DNA of 64,000 nucleotides from Bacillota bacterium (GTDB lineage: Bacteria; Bacillota; Bacilli; Paenibacillales; Paenibacillaceae). This document shows, in pieces, positions 36,808 through 45,606 of the stretch. The stretch lies in NCBI GenBank assembly GCA_023433615.1, contig JAEZCJ010000213.1, positions 1 through 64,000 on the forward strand, given 5' to 3'. The notes beneath the pieces were generated by a model. The model was not told where the DNA came from and searched no databases. It saw only the letters and a list, made by a program, of their open reading frames with translations. How positions within the stretch are numbered: position 1 is the first letter of the stretch; every line of letters begins with the position of its first letter. The position numbers and the translations under genes are program-made.

Positions 36808-37455
36808 TTATTTGTATACGGAGTACGTGTTATTCCGCAGCACCGGTATCGCCTTCTCGATATGCTCGCGCATCAGCTGCTCGGCCTTCGCCCCATCGCG
36901 TTCCCGCAATGACTGGATGATCGCCAAGTGCTCCCCGAGCGTCTCGTGCGGATCGCGGTACAAGCCCTGCATCTGGCTCGTCGCGATAATCTGATTCGTT
37001 GTCAGCGTCCGCTTCAAAATCGCGTCCTTCGCCGCATCGATAATCATCGCATGGAATTTCACGTCGGCATCGTAATAAGCGCTCGCTTCATGGTCGCGTA
37101 CCTGCGCATAGGCATGCTCGAACATTGCCTGCATATAAGCCAGCTCCGGGGCTTCCAGCTTATCGGCTGCCAGCCTGCAGGCCACGCCCTCCAGCGCCGC
37201 CCGAATGCGGAATACCGAGATCATGTCCTCGATGCTGAATTCCCGTACGTACCAGCCCTTCGGGGATGCATCGAGCAGCCCTTCCATCTCCAGCTGGCCA
37301 AGCGCCTTGCGAAGCGGCGTGCGGCTGACGCCCATTAATTGCGACAGCTGATTCTGAACGATGAATTCATTCGGCTTCAATTGCTTGTTCATGATCATTT
37401 CTTTGATTCTTAGGTAGACAGTGGCGTCCAGCGTATCGTGCGACTGCAGCTGCAT
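36808..37455 (-). CDS. GntR-family regulator, FCD domain
   Basis: 215 residues. The winged HTH (residues about 10-75) reads VYLRIKEMIMNKQLKPNEFIVQNQLSQLMGVSRTPLRKALGQLEMEGLL. The all-helical FCD ligand domain (VFRIRAALEGVACRLAA, DVKFHAMIIDAA, EHLAIIQSLRERD) carries the metal-binding His residues. Such regulators usually sense sugar acids or their keto products. It has its own promoter, and two matching palindromes in the locus suggest it controls the GH/oxidoreductase operon and the AraC-amidohydrolase-dehydrogenase operon. Confidence 0.92.
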   Translation of the reverse strand: MQLQSHDTLDATVYLRIKEMIMNKQLKPNEFIVQNQLSQLMGVSRTPLRKALGQLEMEGLLDASPKGWYVREFSIEDMISVFRIRAALEGVACRLAADKLEAPELAYMQAMFEHAYAQVRDHEASAYYDADVKFHAMIIDAAKDAILKRTLTTNQIIATSQMQGLYRDPHETLGEHLAIIQSLRERDGAKAEQLMREHIEKAIPVLRNNTYSVYK

Positions 37456-37493
37456 GGCATTCTCTCCCCTTAATCCGAAAGCTGTGTACCGTT

Positions 37494-37522
37494 ATTATAG
37501 CGCAATGAAGCCTAACTTTCAG
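37494..37522 (-). promoter_or_regulatory. Promoter of the GntR gene
   Basis: On the minus strand, CTGAAA (-35, 37517-37522), a 17-bp spacer and a perfect TATAAT (37494-37499), 39 bp before the GntR start codon. It lies just after the dehydrogenase stop. Confidence 0.6.
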
Positions 37523-37552
37523 AGAGAAATCCATTCCCCGCTCCGCATCCCG

Positions 37553-38650
37553 TTAACGCGCCGCACGCATCGCTTCCACAACGGCATTGCCGACATCCGA
37601 AGTCCGCGAACGGCCGCCGATATCCGAGGTCCGCGCAAGGTCCTCTCGCAGTACATGCGCGACGGCATCGTCGATGGCAGCCGCAGCCCTGGTCAGGCTG
37701 TCGTCTTGATGCCGGGCTCCCAGCCAATCCAGCATCATCGAGGCGGACAGAATCGTCGCGATCGGGTTCGCGATGTTCTGCCCCGCAATCGACGGGGCCG
37801 TGCCGTGAGCCGACTGGAACAGCGCGTGATCGTCGCCGATATCGCCGGATGCCGCCAGCCCTAATCCGCCCATCGTGGCCGAAGACAGATCGGACAGAAT
37901 ATCGGCGAACATGTTCTCGGCCACGACCACGTCATAGTTATGGGGACTCAACACTTGGAACAGCGTCATCGCATCCACGTAGGCATAGTCCTTGGCGATT
38001 GCCGGATAGCGCTCGCCCGCCTCGTTGAAGATTTGCCGAAAATACGCGTAGGAGCTCAACACGTTCGCCTTATCGACGCAAGTGACCATCGAGGCGCCGT
38101 CGACCGGTCTTCCGTTGCGCTTCTCCGCCAGGCGGAAGGCGAAGTCGGCGATCTTCGTAATCCCCGTCTTCGTCATAATGATCGTATCCGTCGCCACCTC
38201 GCCGCGGACGTTGCAGCCTCCGGTACGCGACGCGTACAGCCCCTCGACGTTCTCCCTGACGATCACGTAATCGATGCCCCGCGAGACGTCGCGCAGCGGC
38301 GATTGCACGCCCTCGAACAGCCTGCAAGGCCGCACGCCAGCGTACAGGTCCAGATCGAATCGGAGGCGGAAGATGACGTCCCCGTTCACCTCGCGACCGT
38401 CGGGATGCCGCGCGTCCGGCAGGCCGATCGCGCCCATCAGCATCGCGTCCGCCGCCTTGCAGTGATCGAACGCCTCCTCCGGCATCGTAATCCCCGTGCG
38501 CAGGAACCGCTCAGCTCCGGCATCGAAGCTCTCCATCGCGAGCGCGAATCCGAATTGCTCCTCCGCTGCCTTCAGCACCTTCACGCCCTCGGCCGTTACT
38601 TCGGGACCTATGCCGTCCCCGGGCAATACCGCAATCTTGTAACTAGACAT
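37553..38650 (-). CDS. Isocitrate/isopropylmalate dehydrogenase family protein
   Basis: 365 residues of the beta-decarboxylating dehydrogenase family. YKIAVLPGDGIGPEV (cofactor loop), DLDLYAGVRPC, YVIVRENVEGLYAS (substrate and Tyr region), TCVDKANVL (catalytic Lys), ENMFADILSDLSS (metal Asp residues) and FQSAHGTAPSIAGQNIANPIATILSASMML are all visible. The locus is catabolic, not leucine biosynthetic, so a D-malate/tartrate-like 2-hydroxy acid substrate is more likely than isopropylmalate; this is inference. A C-terminal direct repeat (RTSDIGG/RTSDVGN) is unusual. Operon with the amidohydrolase. Confidence 0.87.
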   Translation of the reverse strand: MSSYKIAVLPGDGIGPEVTAEGVKVLKAAEEQFGFALAMESFDAGAERFLRTGITMPEEAFDHCKAADAMLMGAIGLPDARHPDGREVNGDVIFRLRFDLDLYAGVRPCRLFEGVQSPLRDVSRGIDYVIVRENVEGLYASRTGGCNVRGEVATDTIIMTKTGITKIADFAFRLAEKRNGRPVDGASMVTCVDKANVLSSYAYFRQIFNEAGERYPAIAKDYAYVDAMTLFQVLSPHNYDVVVAENMFADILSDLSSATMGGLGLAASGDIGDDHALFQSAHGTAPSIAGQNIANPIATILSASMMLDWLGARHQDDSLTRAAAAIDDAVAHVLREDLARTSDIGGRSRTSDVGNAVVEAMRAAR

Positions 38651-38683
38651 CGCATTCCAGCTCCTTCTACATCCATGTAGGTT

Positions 38684-39430
38684 CTAATCTTGGCGGGGCA
38701 GGCCGAATATTCGCTGCGGATTCCGCAGATAGATCTGCTCCAACTGCTCGTCGCTCAGTCCGATTGCATCGTACTTGGCAAGCTCGACAGGCAGATTGCT
38801 GATGTGATCCGACCCCATGACGATGCGTTCGGCACCGAGCTGGTCGACCATCTTGCGCACCGAGTACGTCGGGCACCAGGATGGCTCCAGTATGATGTTG
38901 TCGCGCGTCTTCGCTGCCACGATCGCCTCATCCGTATAGATGGCGAAGCCGGCATGGCTGAGGATGAACGTCACGTCCGGGTATCTGCCGGCCGGCTCGA
39001 TCAAGAGCGAAGGCAGCGAGAACGGAGTGCCCATTCCCGTATGCACCAGGACGGGAAGCCGGTAGCGTCCGGCTGCTTCGTACAGCTTCTCGCAGCGCGG
39101 CGACAGCGGCGATATGTTGTGGCCCATGGGGTGGAGCTTCAGCGCCACGAAGCCGTACTCCTCCACGCAGGTCCTCAGCTGATTTCCGTAGTCCTCCTCA
39201 TCCATCCAGGGGTCGAGGCTGACCATGCCGTAGATTCGGCCGGGATGCTGCCGGCTCATCTCCGCAATCGCGGCATGCACGGTCGACACATCCTCCAGCG
39301 TAGGCTGAGGCATAACCAAGCTCGTCTGCACCTTATACTTCTCCATTGCCGCAAGAATGGCTTCCTCCGTCGTTCCCACGCCGGAGAACTTCGATACGCC
39401 CAGGTGGACATGCGTGTCTATGATCGTCAT
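38684..39430 (-). CDS. Amidohydrolase 2 family protein
   Basis: About 248 residues. The TIM-barrel metal hydrolase motifs are TIIDTHVHLG (HxH), VALKLHPMGHN, PVLVHTGMG, FILSHAG and IVMGSDHIS (metal Asp). Members include lactonases and decarboxylases acting on cyclic or aromatic acids; a sugar-lactone hydrolase would fit this neighbourhood. AAGGAAGGAAG lies upstream of ATG 39430; the longer frame to 39475 overlaps the AraC gene and is not favoured. Confidence 0.87.
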   Translation of the reverse strand: MTIIDTHVHLGVSKFSGVGTTEEAILAAMEKYKVQTSLVMPQPTLEDVSTVHAAIAEMSRQHPGRIYGMVSLDPWMDEEDYGNQLRTCVEEYGFVALKLHPMGHNISPLSPRCEKLYEAAGRYRLPVLVHTGMGTPFSLPSLLIEPAGRYPDVTFILSHAGFAIYTDEAIVAAKTRDNIILEPSWCPTYSVRKMVDQLGAERIVMGSDHISNLPVELAKYDAIGLSDEQLEQIYLRNPQRIFGLPRQD

Positions 39431-39449
39431 CTCGCTTCTGCTTCCTTCC

Positions 39450-41690
39450 TTAGATGTTCTTCTCCCGGTATGCACCAGGCGTCATGTCCTCCCGCTTGCG
39501 GAAGTGACGGATGAAATTTTGCGGATTGGCATATCCGACTTGCCGGGCGATCTCCGCGATCTTCGTCTCCGTATCCTTGAGCAGCTGCTTGGCGATCCCG
39601 TGCCGATATTCCGACAGGTATTCCGCAAAGCCGATGCCCATCTCCTTGCGGAAGACGCGGCCGACGTAATCGGGATGATAATTGAGGCGCGCAGCGCAGG
39701 ATTCTAGCGTAAGGTTGCTGCCGTACTCCTCAACCACGGTGCGCACGACCAGATCGACGATCGCCCGGTTCTGATGATCCCTGCGCTGCAGCAATTCCTC
39801 GAGCGCGGGCGACACCATGGCAGTCATGATGCGGTCACGCACTTCGCTCCGGCTGCCGAGCAGCAGCAAGGCTTCCGTGAACGGTCCGGCCCCATCCAGC
39901 TCCGCGATCAGCCGATTGTCGGTTTTCTGCATCATGCCGAACAGCTCCGAGACGAGCTGGCCGAGATAGATGCCCTGTTCCCGTGCGCTGTTGCGCTCCA
40001 GGAAGATCTCGCTCAGCGCCTCGTCGAGCCGCTGCCGAATCGAATCCGTCGGCTCCATGCTCATCAAGGCATCCATGAACAGCGCCGCTTCGGCCGCGGG
40101 GTAGCGGTTATGGCTGCTTCCCGTGGCGGCCTCCACGTCCTGAATATGCAAGATGGCGTGCCCGCCCAGACTCAAGCGGTATTTGAGCGCTTCCGCCCCC
40201 TCCTTGCAGGCATCGGGAATCGTCTCCGGATCTTCGAACACGCGGCTGACGCCGATGCTGACGTTCACGCCCAACACCTCATGGACGGCCGCATGAATGT
40301 CACGCAGCGCAAGATTCACGCTCGCCTGGAACGCCTCTTCCGAAGACTGCGTACCGACGTATACCGTCGCATGCCGATTGCCGATCACGACAGGGACCAG
40401 GCAGTCGCCCCGAGGAATGATATCCCGGGCGATATTGTGGATGGCGAACAGCAGCAGATCGCGGTCCTTCTCGTCGAAGCGCGTGCCTGCTAACGAGTCG
40501 ATCTGGATGACGCTGACGCATAAGTACCGCCAGGATGCCGGTTGATAGCCGTGCTCGGCCAGTCGCTGGGCGACCTGCTTCTTCGGCACAAGTCCTTGCA
40601 GGAGCTTGCTCATGAAGAATTCCGCCAATTGGCTGGACTGCGATTGGATGCGATCGTAGATGTAACGGACCTCATCCACCTTATGATGGGCACGCCACGC
40701 ACGCTCGTCCCCTCTGAACAGCGTCACGAGCCGATGAATCGGACGATACATGCTGGTCGAGCCTGCGTACGCAAGCCCGACGGCAACGAGCAGCATCGCC
40801 GCGCACAGCAATACCGCGGACCAGGCGATCTCTCTCGCATCGCGCGTGGCCTCCCGCACCGAAGTCGTCATGACGTACTGCCAGTCGTTCACGGCGGATG
40901 CTTCGCGCTGCACGATGAATTCGGCTCCATCCTCGACGAAGGAGCTGCGCTCCGATGGGTATTGGCCCGGCCTCGTCTTCCACTGCTCGATGCGCCGCAC
41001 GCGGTCTTCGTAGAACACATGGCCGGCCACGGGAGCCTGCCGGGCGTCGGTGATCATCGCCTTCGCGGATTGATCGCCTTCGCCCTGCCCCTCGATTACC
41101 TTCGCGAGGCTGTCTGCGGAGAGGACGACGATCAGCAAGCCCTGCGGCTGCAGCGAATTGACCGGCATGTTCTTGACGGACAGCACAGCATTCGAGCCGA
41201 AGACAGGCGCTGCCTCGGAAGGGGAGATCCAGCCGCTCGCCCGCAGAGGATCCGCGTAGCGCATCAGATGCGCCATCTGCTCCCGGTCCTCGTATCTTAC
41301 CCAGCCTTGATTGCTGACCGACCATAGATTCGCGTAATTGACGAAGTAGATATCTTGAATGCTCGATTCCAAGCTGATCATATTGCCGAGCGCTTGCTTC
41401 AAATTCTCGATCTCGCGAAAATCAATCGGCATAAGCGCACGCGGCAGCAGCTCGTAGACGATCGCGGAAGTAAGGAATTGCGTGCTTAACCGTTCCGTAT
41501 TGTGCAAGACCTGATCCACCTGCTGCTTCTTCTGCTGCAGAATGTAGGCATGGGCTTCGTCCACCTTCGTCTGGATGCGGTCCGACGCTTGATCGGCCAG
41601 AAAATAGCCGAGTCCCAGCACCGGGATCATGCCTGCCAGAATGCAGCACGCCAACAATCGCACATAGTAAGGCCGCTTGATCACGGGCAT
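39450..41690 (-). CDS. Membrane-bound AraC-family regulator with sensor domain
   Basis: 746 residues. TM1 (LLACCILAGMIPVLGLGYFLA), an extracellular Cache-like domain of about 260 residues, TM2 (AWSAVLLCAAMLLVAVGLAYAG), a cytosolic linker with degenerate GGDEF-like features, then an AraC double HTH (NLTLESCAARLNYHPDYVGRVFRKEMG and EIARQVGYANPQNFIRHFRKREDMTPGAYR). This one-component design binds an extracellular signal and DNA in one protein. GTG at codon 3 (41684) is better spaced from GAGGG than ATG 41690. A GntR palindrome lies 20 bp upstream. It likely controls the divergent LplABC-type genes next door. Confidence 0.9.
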   Translation of the reverse strand: MPVIKRPYYVRLLACCILAGMIPVLGLGYFLADQASDRIQTKVDEAHAYILQQKKQQVDQVLHNTERLSTQFLTSAIVYELLPRALMPIDFREIENLKQALGNMISLESSIQDIYFVNYANLWSVSNQGWVRYEDREQMAHLMRYADPLRASGWISPSEAAPVFGSNAVLSVKNMPVNSLQPQGLLIVVLSADSLAKVIEGQGEGDQSAKAMITDARQAPVAGHVFYEDRVRRIEQWKTRPGQYPSERSSFVEDGAEFIVQREASAVNDWQYVMTTSVREATRDAREIAWSAVLLCAAMLLVAVGLAYAGSTSMYRPIHRLVTLFRGDERAWRAHHKVDEVRYIYDRIQSQSSQLAEFFMSKLLQGLVPKKQVAQRLAEHGYQPASWRYLCVSVIQIDSLAGTRFDEKDRDLLLFAIHNIARDIIPRGDCLVPVVIGNRHATVYVGTQSSEEAFQASVNLALRDIHAAVHEVLGVNVSIGVSRVFEDPETIPDACKEGAEALKYRLSLGGHAILHIQDVEAATGSSHNRYPAAEAALFMDALMSMEPTDSIRQRLDEALSEIFLERNSAREQGIYLGQLVSELFGMMQKTDNRLIAELDGAGPFTEALLLLGSRSEVRDRIMTAMVSPALEELLQRRDHQNRAIVDLVVRTVVEEYGSNLTLESCAARLNYHPDYVGRVFRKEMGIGFAEYLSEYRHGIAKQLLKDTETKIAEIARQVGYANPQNFIRHFRKREDMTPGAYREKNI

Positions 41691-41709
41691 CCCTCATCGC
41701 ATTGAATTC

Positions 41710-41721
41710 ATTGTATACAAT
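41710..41721. promoter_or_regulatory. GntR operator palindrome, copy 2
   Basis: ATTGTATACAAT again, here extended to the perfect 16-bp palindrome TCATTGTATACAATGA. It is 20 bp upstream of the AraC regulator start, a repressor-like position, and identical in core to the copy at 36728-36739. Confidence 0.72.
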
Positions 41722-41757
41722 GAGTATGACACACTTATCTCCCCTTGTACAGCAGGT

Positions 41758-41788
41758 AACCGCTCCCACCTGTTAGGCGGAAGCGGTT
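41758..41788 (-). terminator. Hairpin after the binding-protein gene
   Basis: AACCGCT (41758-41764) pairs with AGCGGTT (41782-41788), about 20 bp beyond the stop of the solute-binding gene. No T-run follows, so efficiency is uncertain. Confidence 0.45.
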
Positions 41789-41808
41789 GATCGCTGTCGA
41801 CCGATGGC

Positions 41809-43359
41809 TTACTTACTGACCGCCGCGAAGGCTGCCTCGTACTCCTGGATGATCTGGTCGCCGCCTTGCTCTCTCCACTGCTTCACCGCATTGTCGAAGT
41901 CCGCCTCGGAGAACGCCCCCATGATGTACTTCACTTGCGCGTCGCTCGTAATCTTGGCAAGCTCGTTCCCCTTCGTCACGAACGTATCCGAAATGAGGGA
42001 GTAAGCCGGATTCTGTACCAGGTACGGCGCGTTATCCAGGTAGCTCTGATTCACGACCTGACGGATCGGGGCCAGGCCCTCGGCGCCTTCGCGGAAAATG
42101 ATATCCCAGCCCGCGCGAAGCTGGCGCAGCGGGTTGATCTCGTTCTCGAAGCGCTGACCGTCCGTCGTCTTAGGCACGCCGTTCTCCAGCGCATAATGCT
42201 CGCCCTCGATCCCCCAGCTGAGCAGATGGGTCACTTCCGGGCCGTTCAGCTTGTCGAAGTAAGACAGAATCTGCTTCAGTTCTTCCTCCGTCTTCACGCT
42301 CGTCTTCGGGAATACATACAGACCGTCGTAGCCCGGTTCAGAGAACAGTCTTCTGCCTTCCGCGCTGCTGAGGCCCGTAATCAAGGTCACTTGCTCTTGC
42401 GTAATGCCCGGCTGCGAAGGAATCGCCGCGTCCGATACGCCGCCTACGTACATCGCGGTCTTGCCCGTGAACAGCAGCTCCTTCTTCTGATTGATCTGAA
42501 GCGCCGCAAAATCTTGATTCATGAGCTTCTCGTCATACAGCCGCTTCACGAAGTTCATGGCCTGCTTATACGCCGGCGTCATAAAGTCGGGCGTGAACTT
42601 GCCGTCCTTCTCCTCCCATACGTTCGGACCGCCGTACAGCGCGAGGACCAGCTTGAACATATCCAACTGGCTATGCTCCGCGATGCCGAACGTGTCGGCC
42701 TGCCCGTTGCCGTCCGGGTCGCTCGTCGAGAATTTCTTGATCAGCTCATAGAATTCGTCGATGTTCGCAGGCGCCTTGAGCGCCAGCTTATCCATCCAAT
42801 CCTTACGGATAATAATGCCGCTCGTGAGCGCTTGCGCTCTAGCGCGGTATAGGCCGTACTGCTTGCCGTCGATGGACGAATTCTTCAACACGTCCTCGTT
42901 CAGCTTGCTCAGGTTCGGATAATCCTTCAGATAAGGACCGACTTCCCAGAACATGCCCGATCGGACCGCATTGATGAACCCAGGCGACTTATCCGTCGGA
43001 ATGCCGACGAGCAGCACTTGCGGCATGTCGCCGGAAGCCAGCACGGCATTCAGCTTCTCGCCATACGTCGCGCCGGGAACCCAGTTGATATCGAGGTTCA
43101 CGCCCGTTGCCTCTTGAATGATCTTCATCGCCGGGTCTGTCGGCTTCGGCGCTTCTTGCACCCACAGCGTATTCATCAGCGTAATCGTGGGCTTCTTGCC
43201 TGCTTCGCCTGCGGCAGCTCCCTTGCCGCCGTCTGCCGCACCATTATTAGACGCGTTGGAGGAGCAGCCTGCCAGCACGCTAGCCATGAGCGCGACCAGC
43301 GCAAGCTTGCGTCCCCCTCTCGTGAACCATTGAACCGGACCCCTGTTGGTACCCTTCAT
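41809..43359 (-). CDS. Extracellular solute-binding lipoprotein
   Basis: 516 residues. The signal peptide ends with lipobox VLAGC, followed by a Gly/Ala/Asn linker. The body (TLWVQEAPKPTDPAMKIIQEATGVNLDINWVPGATYGEKLNAVLASGDMPQVLL and DPDGNGQADTFGIAE) is that of LplA/YtcQ-type binding proteins. It is transcribed divergently from the two permease genes that complete its transporter, with a shared regulatory region between. GGGAGG precedes the ATG. Confidence 0.93.
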   Translation of the reverse strand: MKGTNRGPVQWFTRGGRKLALVALMASVLAGCSSNASNNGAADGGKGAAAGEAGKKPTITLMNTLWVQEAPKPTDPAMKIIQEATGVNLDINWVPGATYGEKLNAVLASGDMPQVLLVGIPTDKSPGFINAVRSGMFWEVGPYLKDYPNLSKLNEDVLKNSSIDGKQYGLYRARAQALTSGIIIRKDWMDKLALKAPANIDEFYELIKKFSTSDPDGNGQADTFGIAEHSQLDMFKLVLALYGGPNVWEEKDGKFTPDFMTPAYKQAMNFVKRLYDEKLMNQDFAALQINQKKELLFTGKTAMYVGGVSDAAIPSQPGITQEQVTLITGLSSAEGRRLFSEPGYDGLYVFPKTSVKTEEELKQILSYFDKLNGPEVTHLLSWGIEGEHYALENGVPKTTDGQRFENEINPLRQLRAGWDIIFREGAEGLAPIRQVVNQSYLDNAPYLVQNPAYSLISDTFVTKGNELAKITSDAQVKYIMGAFSEADFDNAVKQWREQGGDQIIQEYEAAFAAVSK

Positions 43360-43452
43360 CGTTCATGACCTCCCGCTATGATGTGTCCGTGCACCGGATG
43401 TCTTCCTGCTGTTGTGCACATCGCTCCCCGAGCATAGCAAGCCGTCAAAATT

Positions 43453-43541
43453 ACCGTCTATAATCCGCTTCCGACTTGTTCCCTTCCGCGCTTGTCCGGC
43501 CCTGCCCCAGCCGAAGTTGTAGGCTGCGGATTATAGACGGT
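43453..43541. promoter_or_regulatory. 16-bp inverted repeat pair in a divergent promoter region
   Basis: ACCGTCTATAATCCGC at 43453-43468 recurs exactly as its reverse complement at 43526-43541, 57 bp apart, between the divergent binding-protein and permease genes. Each copy contains a TATAAT hexamer. It may be two regulator sites with embedded -10 elements, giving face-to-face promoters. The neighbouring AraC protein is the likely regulator (inferred). Confidence 0.6.
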
Positions 43542-43598
43542 TACGAGGCCCTCCCTTTATTCTAAGACCATCTTGCGAACCTTTGGAGGCTGATCGAT

Positions 43599-44507
43599 TT
43601 GAGCACGGCATTGAAGCGAAGGATCATCGGGAATCGTTGGCTATATATCATGCTCCTGCCCGGCATGCTGTACTTCCTCGTCTATAAGTACCTGCCGATG
43701 CTGGGACTCGTCATTTCGTTCCAGAACTACCAGCCGTTCCTCGGCGTATCCGGCAGCGATTGGGTAGGCTTCGATCACTTCGAACGCTTCTTCAACGAGC
43801 CGACGTTCTGGCTGCTGTTCCGCAATACCCTGATCCTGGCCTGTTACAACATCCTGTTCTTCTTCCCGCTTCCGATTATCGTCGCGCTCATGCTGAACGA
43901 GATCACGCGGGACCGCGTCAAGCGGACCATTCAGACACTCATCTACATTCCGCACTTCGTCTCCTGGGTCGTCGTCGTCGGCATCGTGTACCTGTTCTTC
44001 ACGACGGAGGGCGGGCTCGTCAACGAGCTTCTGGCCTACCTGGGCTTCGAGAAAATCCCGTTCCTGCTCAGCGAGACCTGGTTCCGGACCATGATTATCG
44101 GCGAGGTCATCTGGAAGGAGACCGGCTGGGGGACGATTATTTTCCTCGCTGCCCTCGCTGGCGTCGATCCGAGTCTCTACGAGGCTTCCCGTATCGATGG
44201 AGCAGGACGCTGGCGGCAGCTGTGGCATATTACGCTCCCAGCCATTCGCAGCACGATCGTCATCCTGCTTATTCTGCGGCTGGGCAGCTTCCTCGACACC
44301 GGCTTCGAGCAGCTGTTCCTCATGCTGAACGCCATGAACAGGGACGTAGGCGAGGTATTCGATACGTATGTATACACGGCCGGCATACAGCAGGGCCAAT
44401 ACAGCTACAGCACCGCAATCGGTCTGTTCAAATCCGTCGTAGGGCTTATACTCGTCGTGGGCGCCAACTACGTCGCGAAGAAGCTGGATGAAGAAGGCGT
44501 CTATTAA
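43599..44507 (+). CDS. Carbohydrate ABC permease (LplB-like)
   Basis: 302 residues with six TM helices. WLYIMLLPGMLYFLVYKYLPMLGLVISFQNYQPF near the N terminus and the EAA-type loop EASRIDGAGRWRQLWHITLPAIRS. It starts with TTG at 43599, supported by TTTGGAGGC upstream; no ATG is suitably placed. First of a two-gene operon, divergent from its binding protein. Confidence 0.93.
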   Translation: MSTALKRRIIGNRWLYIMLLPGMLYFLVYKYLPMLGLVISFQNYQPFLGVSGSDWVGFDHFERFFNEPTFWLLFRNTLILACYNILFFFPLPIIVALMLNEITRDRVKRTIQTLIYIPHFVSWVVVVGIVYLFFTTEGGLVNELLAYLGFEKIPFLLSETWFRTMIIGEVIWKETGWGTIIFLAALAGVDPSLYEASRIDGAGRWRQLWHITLPAIRSTIVILLILRLGSFLDTGFEQLFLMLNAMNRDVGEVFDTYVYTAGIQQGQYSYSTAIGLFKSVVGLILVVGANYVAKKLDEEGVY

Positions 44508-44527
44508 TTAGGGAGGTATCCACGCAT

Positions 44528-45409
44528 ATGAGAGACAAATCTTGGGGGAATAGGCTATTCCATACGCTCAATACGGGAACGTTGATCGTATTCTCCCTCA
44601 TCATGATCATCCCGTTCATCTATATCGTGCTCGCCTCGTTCACCTCTTCGGATGAGCTGATGCGCAAGGGGTTCGTGCTCTTCCCGACCAAGTGGTCCTT
44701 GGACGGATACCGCTATATTTTCTCCACCGGGACGATCTTCAAGAGCCTCATGATCACGATCTATATTACGGTGCTCGGCACGCTGCTGAACCTCTTCTTC
44801 ACGTCATTGACGGCATACCCGCTGGCGCGCAAAAGCTTGGACGGACGCAGACTGCTCCTATTCCTCGTGCTGTTCACGATGCTGTTCAGCGGCGGCATGA
44901 TTCCGACCTTCCTGGTCGTGAAGGCTACCGGCTTGCTCGACAGCAGCTGGTCGCTGATCGTGCCGGGGCTGATCAGCGCCTTCAACCTGATCATTATGCG
45001 CAACTTCTTCCAGCAGATACCCGAAGAGTTGATCGAATCCTCCAAGATCGACGGCTCGCACGAGGTCGGTACGCTGCTGCGCATCGTGCTGCCGCTGTCG
45101 ATGCCCGCGATCGCGACGTTCTCGCTCTTCTATACGGTCGGGCACTGGAACTCCTATTTCAGCGCGGTCCTCTACATCAACGACAGCGAGCTCTGGCCGA
45201 TCCAAGTATGGCTCAGGCAGATCGTCATTCTGGCGCAAGGTTCCGGCATCGGCGATTCCGCGCAATTAGACTCGGAATTCGCCATCCCGCCGGCGGCGGT
45301 GATCAAGATGGCGGTCATCGTCATCTCGACCGTGCCGATCCTGCTCTTCTACCCGTTTCTCCAGAAGCATTTTGCCAAGGGCGTCATGCTGGGTTCTGTG
45401 AAGGGGTAA
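44528..45409 (+). CDS. Carbohydrate ABC permease (LplC-like)
   Basis: 293 residues with six TM helices. The EAA loop ESSKIDGSHEVGTLLRIVLPLSMPAIAT and the C terminus LQKHFAKGVMLGSVKG are standard for this family. GGGAGG lies before the ATG, 20 nt after the LplB-like gene. It forms the membrane channel with that protein. No ATPase gene is nearby. Confidence 0.94.
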   Translation: MRDKSWGNRLFHTLNTGTLIVFSLIMIIPFIYIVLASFTSSDELMRKGFVLFPTKWSLDGYRYIFSTGTIFKSLMITIYITVLGTLLNLFFTSLTAYPLARKSLDGRRLLLFLVLFTMLFSGGMIPTFLVVKATGLLDSSWSLIVPGLISAFNLIIMRNFFQQIPEELIESSKIDGSHEVGTLLRIVLPLSMPAIATFSLFYTVGHWNSYFSAVLYINDSELWPIQVWLRQIVILAQGSGIGDSAQLDSEFAIPPAAVIKMAVIVISTVPILLFYPFLQKHFAKGVMLGSVKG

Positions 45410-45480
45410 GGAGCGATGCGGGAGACGCTGATGGCGAACATCGCTAAATATGCGATTTTTCGCATTCATTAACGATAGAA

Positions 45481-45518
45481 GGCTATGGCGCGTCGCCTCA
45501 AGCGACGCTGCCATAGCC
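45481..45518. terminator. Hairpin between convergent permease and BmrD-like genes
   Basis: GGCTATGGC...CGTCGC and GCGACG...GCCATAGCC form a stem of about 15 bp with a 5-base loop (45481-45518). On the minus strand it is followed by TTCTATCGTT. It may serve both converging operons. Confidence 0.65.
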
Positions 45519-45606
45519 CCCTCCCGTTGCACTTCCTTCGACCGTCTCGCCAGGCTGCGCTCATTCCGCGACGCGATTGCCATCGTACCGACGACGCAGC
45601 GTCAGC

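Noticed and set aside
37553..38650. leuB (3-isopropylmalate dehydrogenase of leucine synthesis)
   Set aside because: No leu genes nearby; the setting is catabolic, so only the family-level name is supported.
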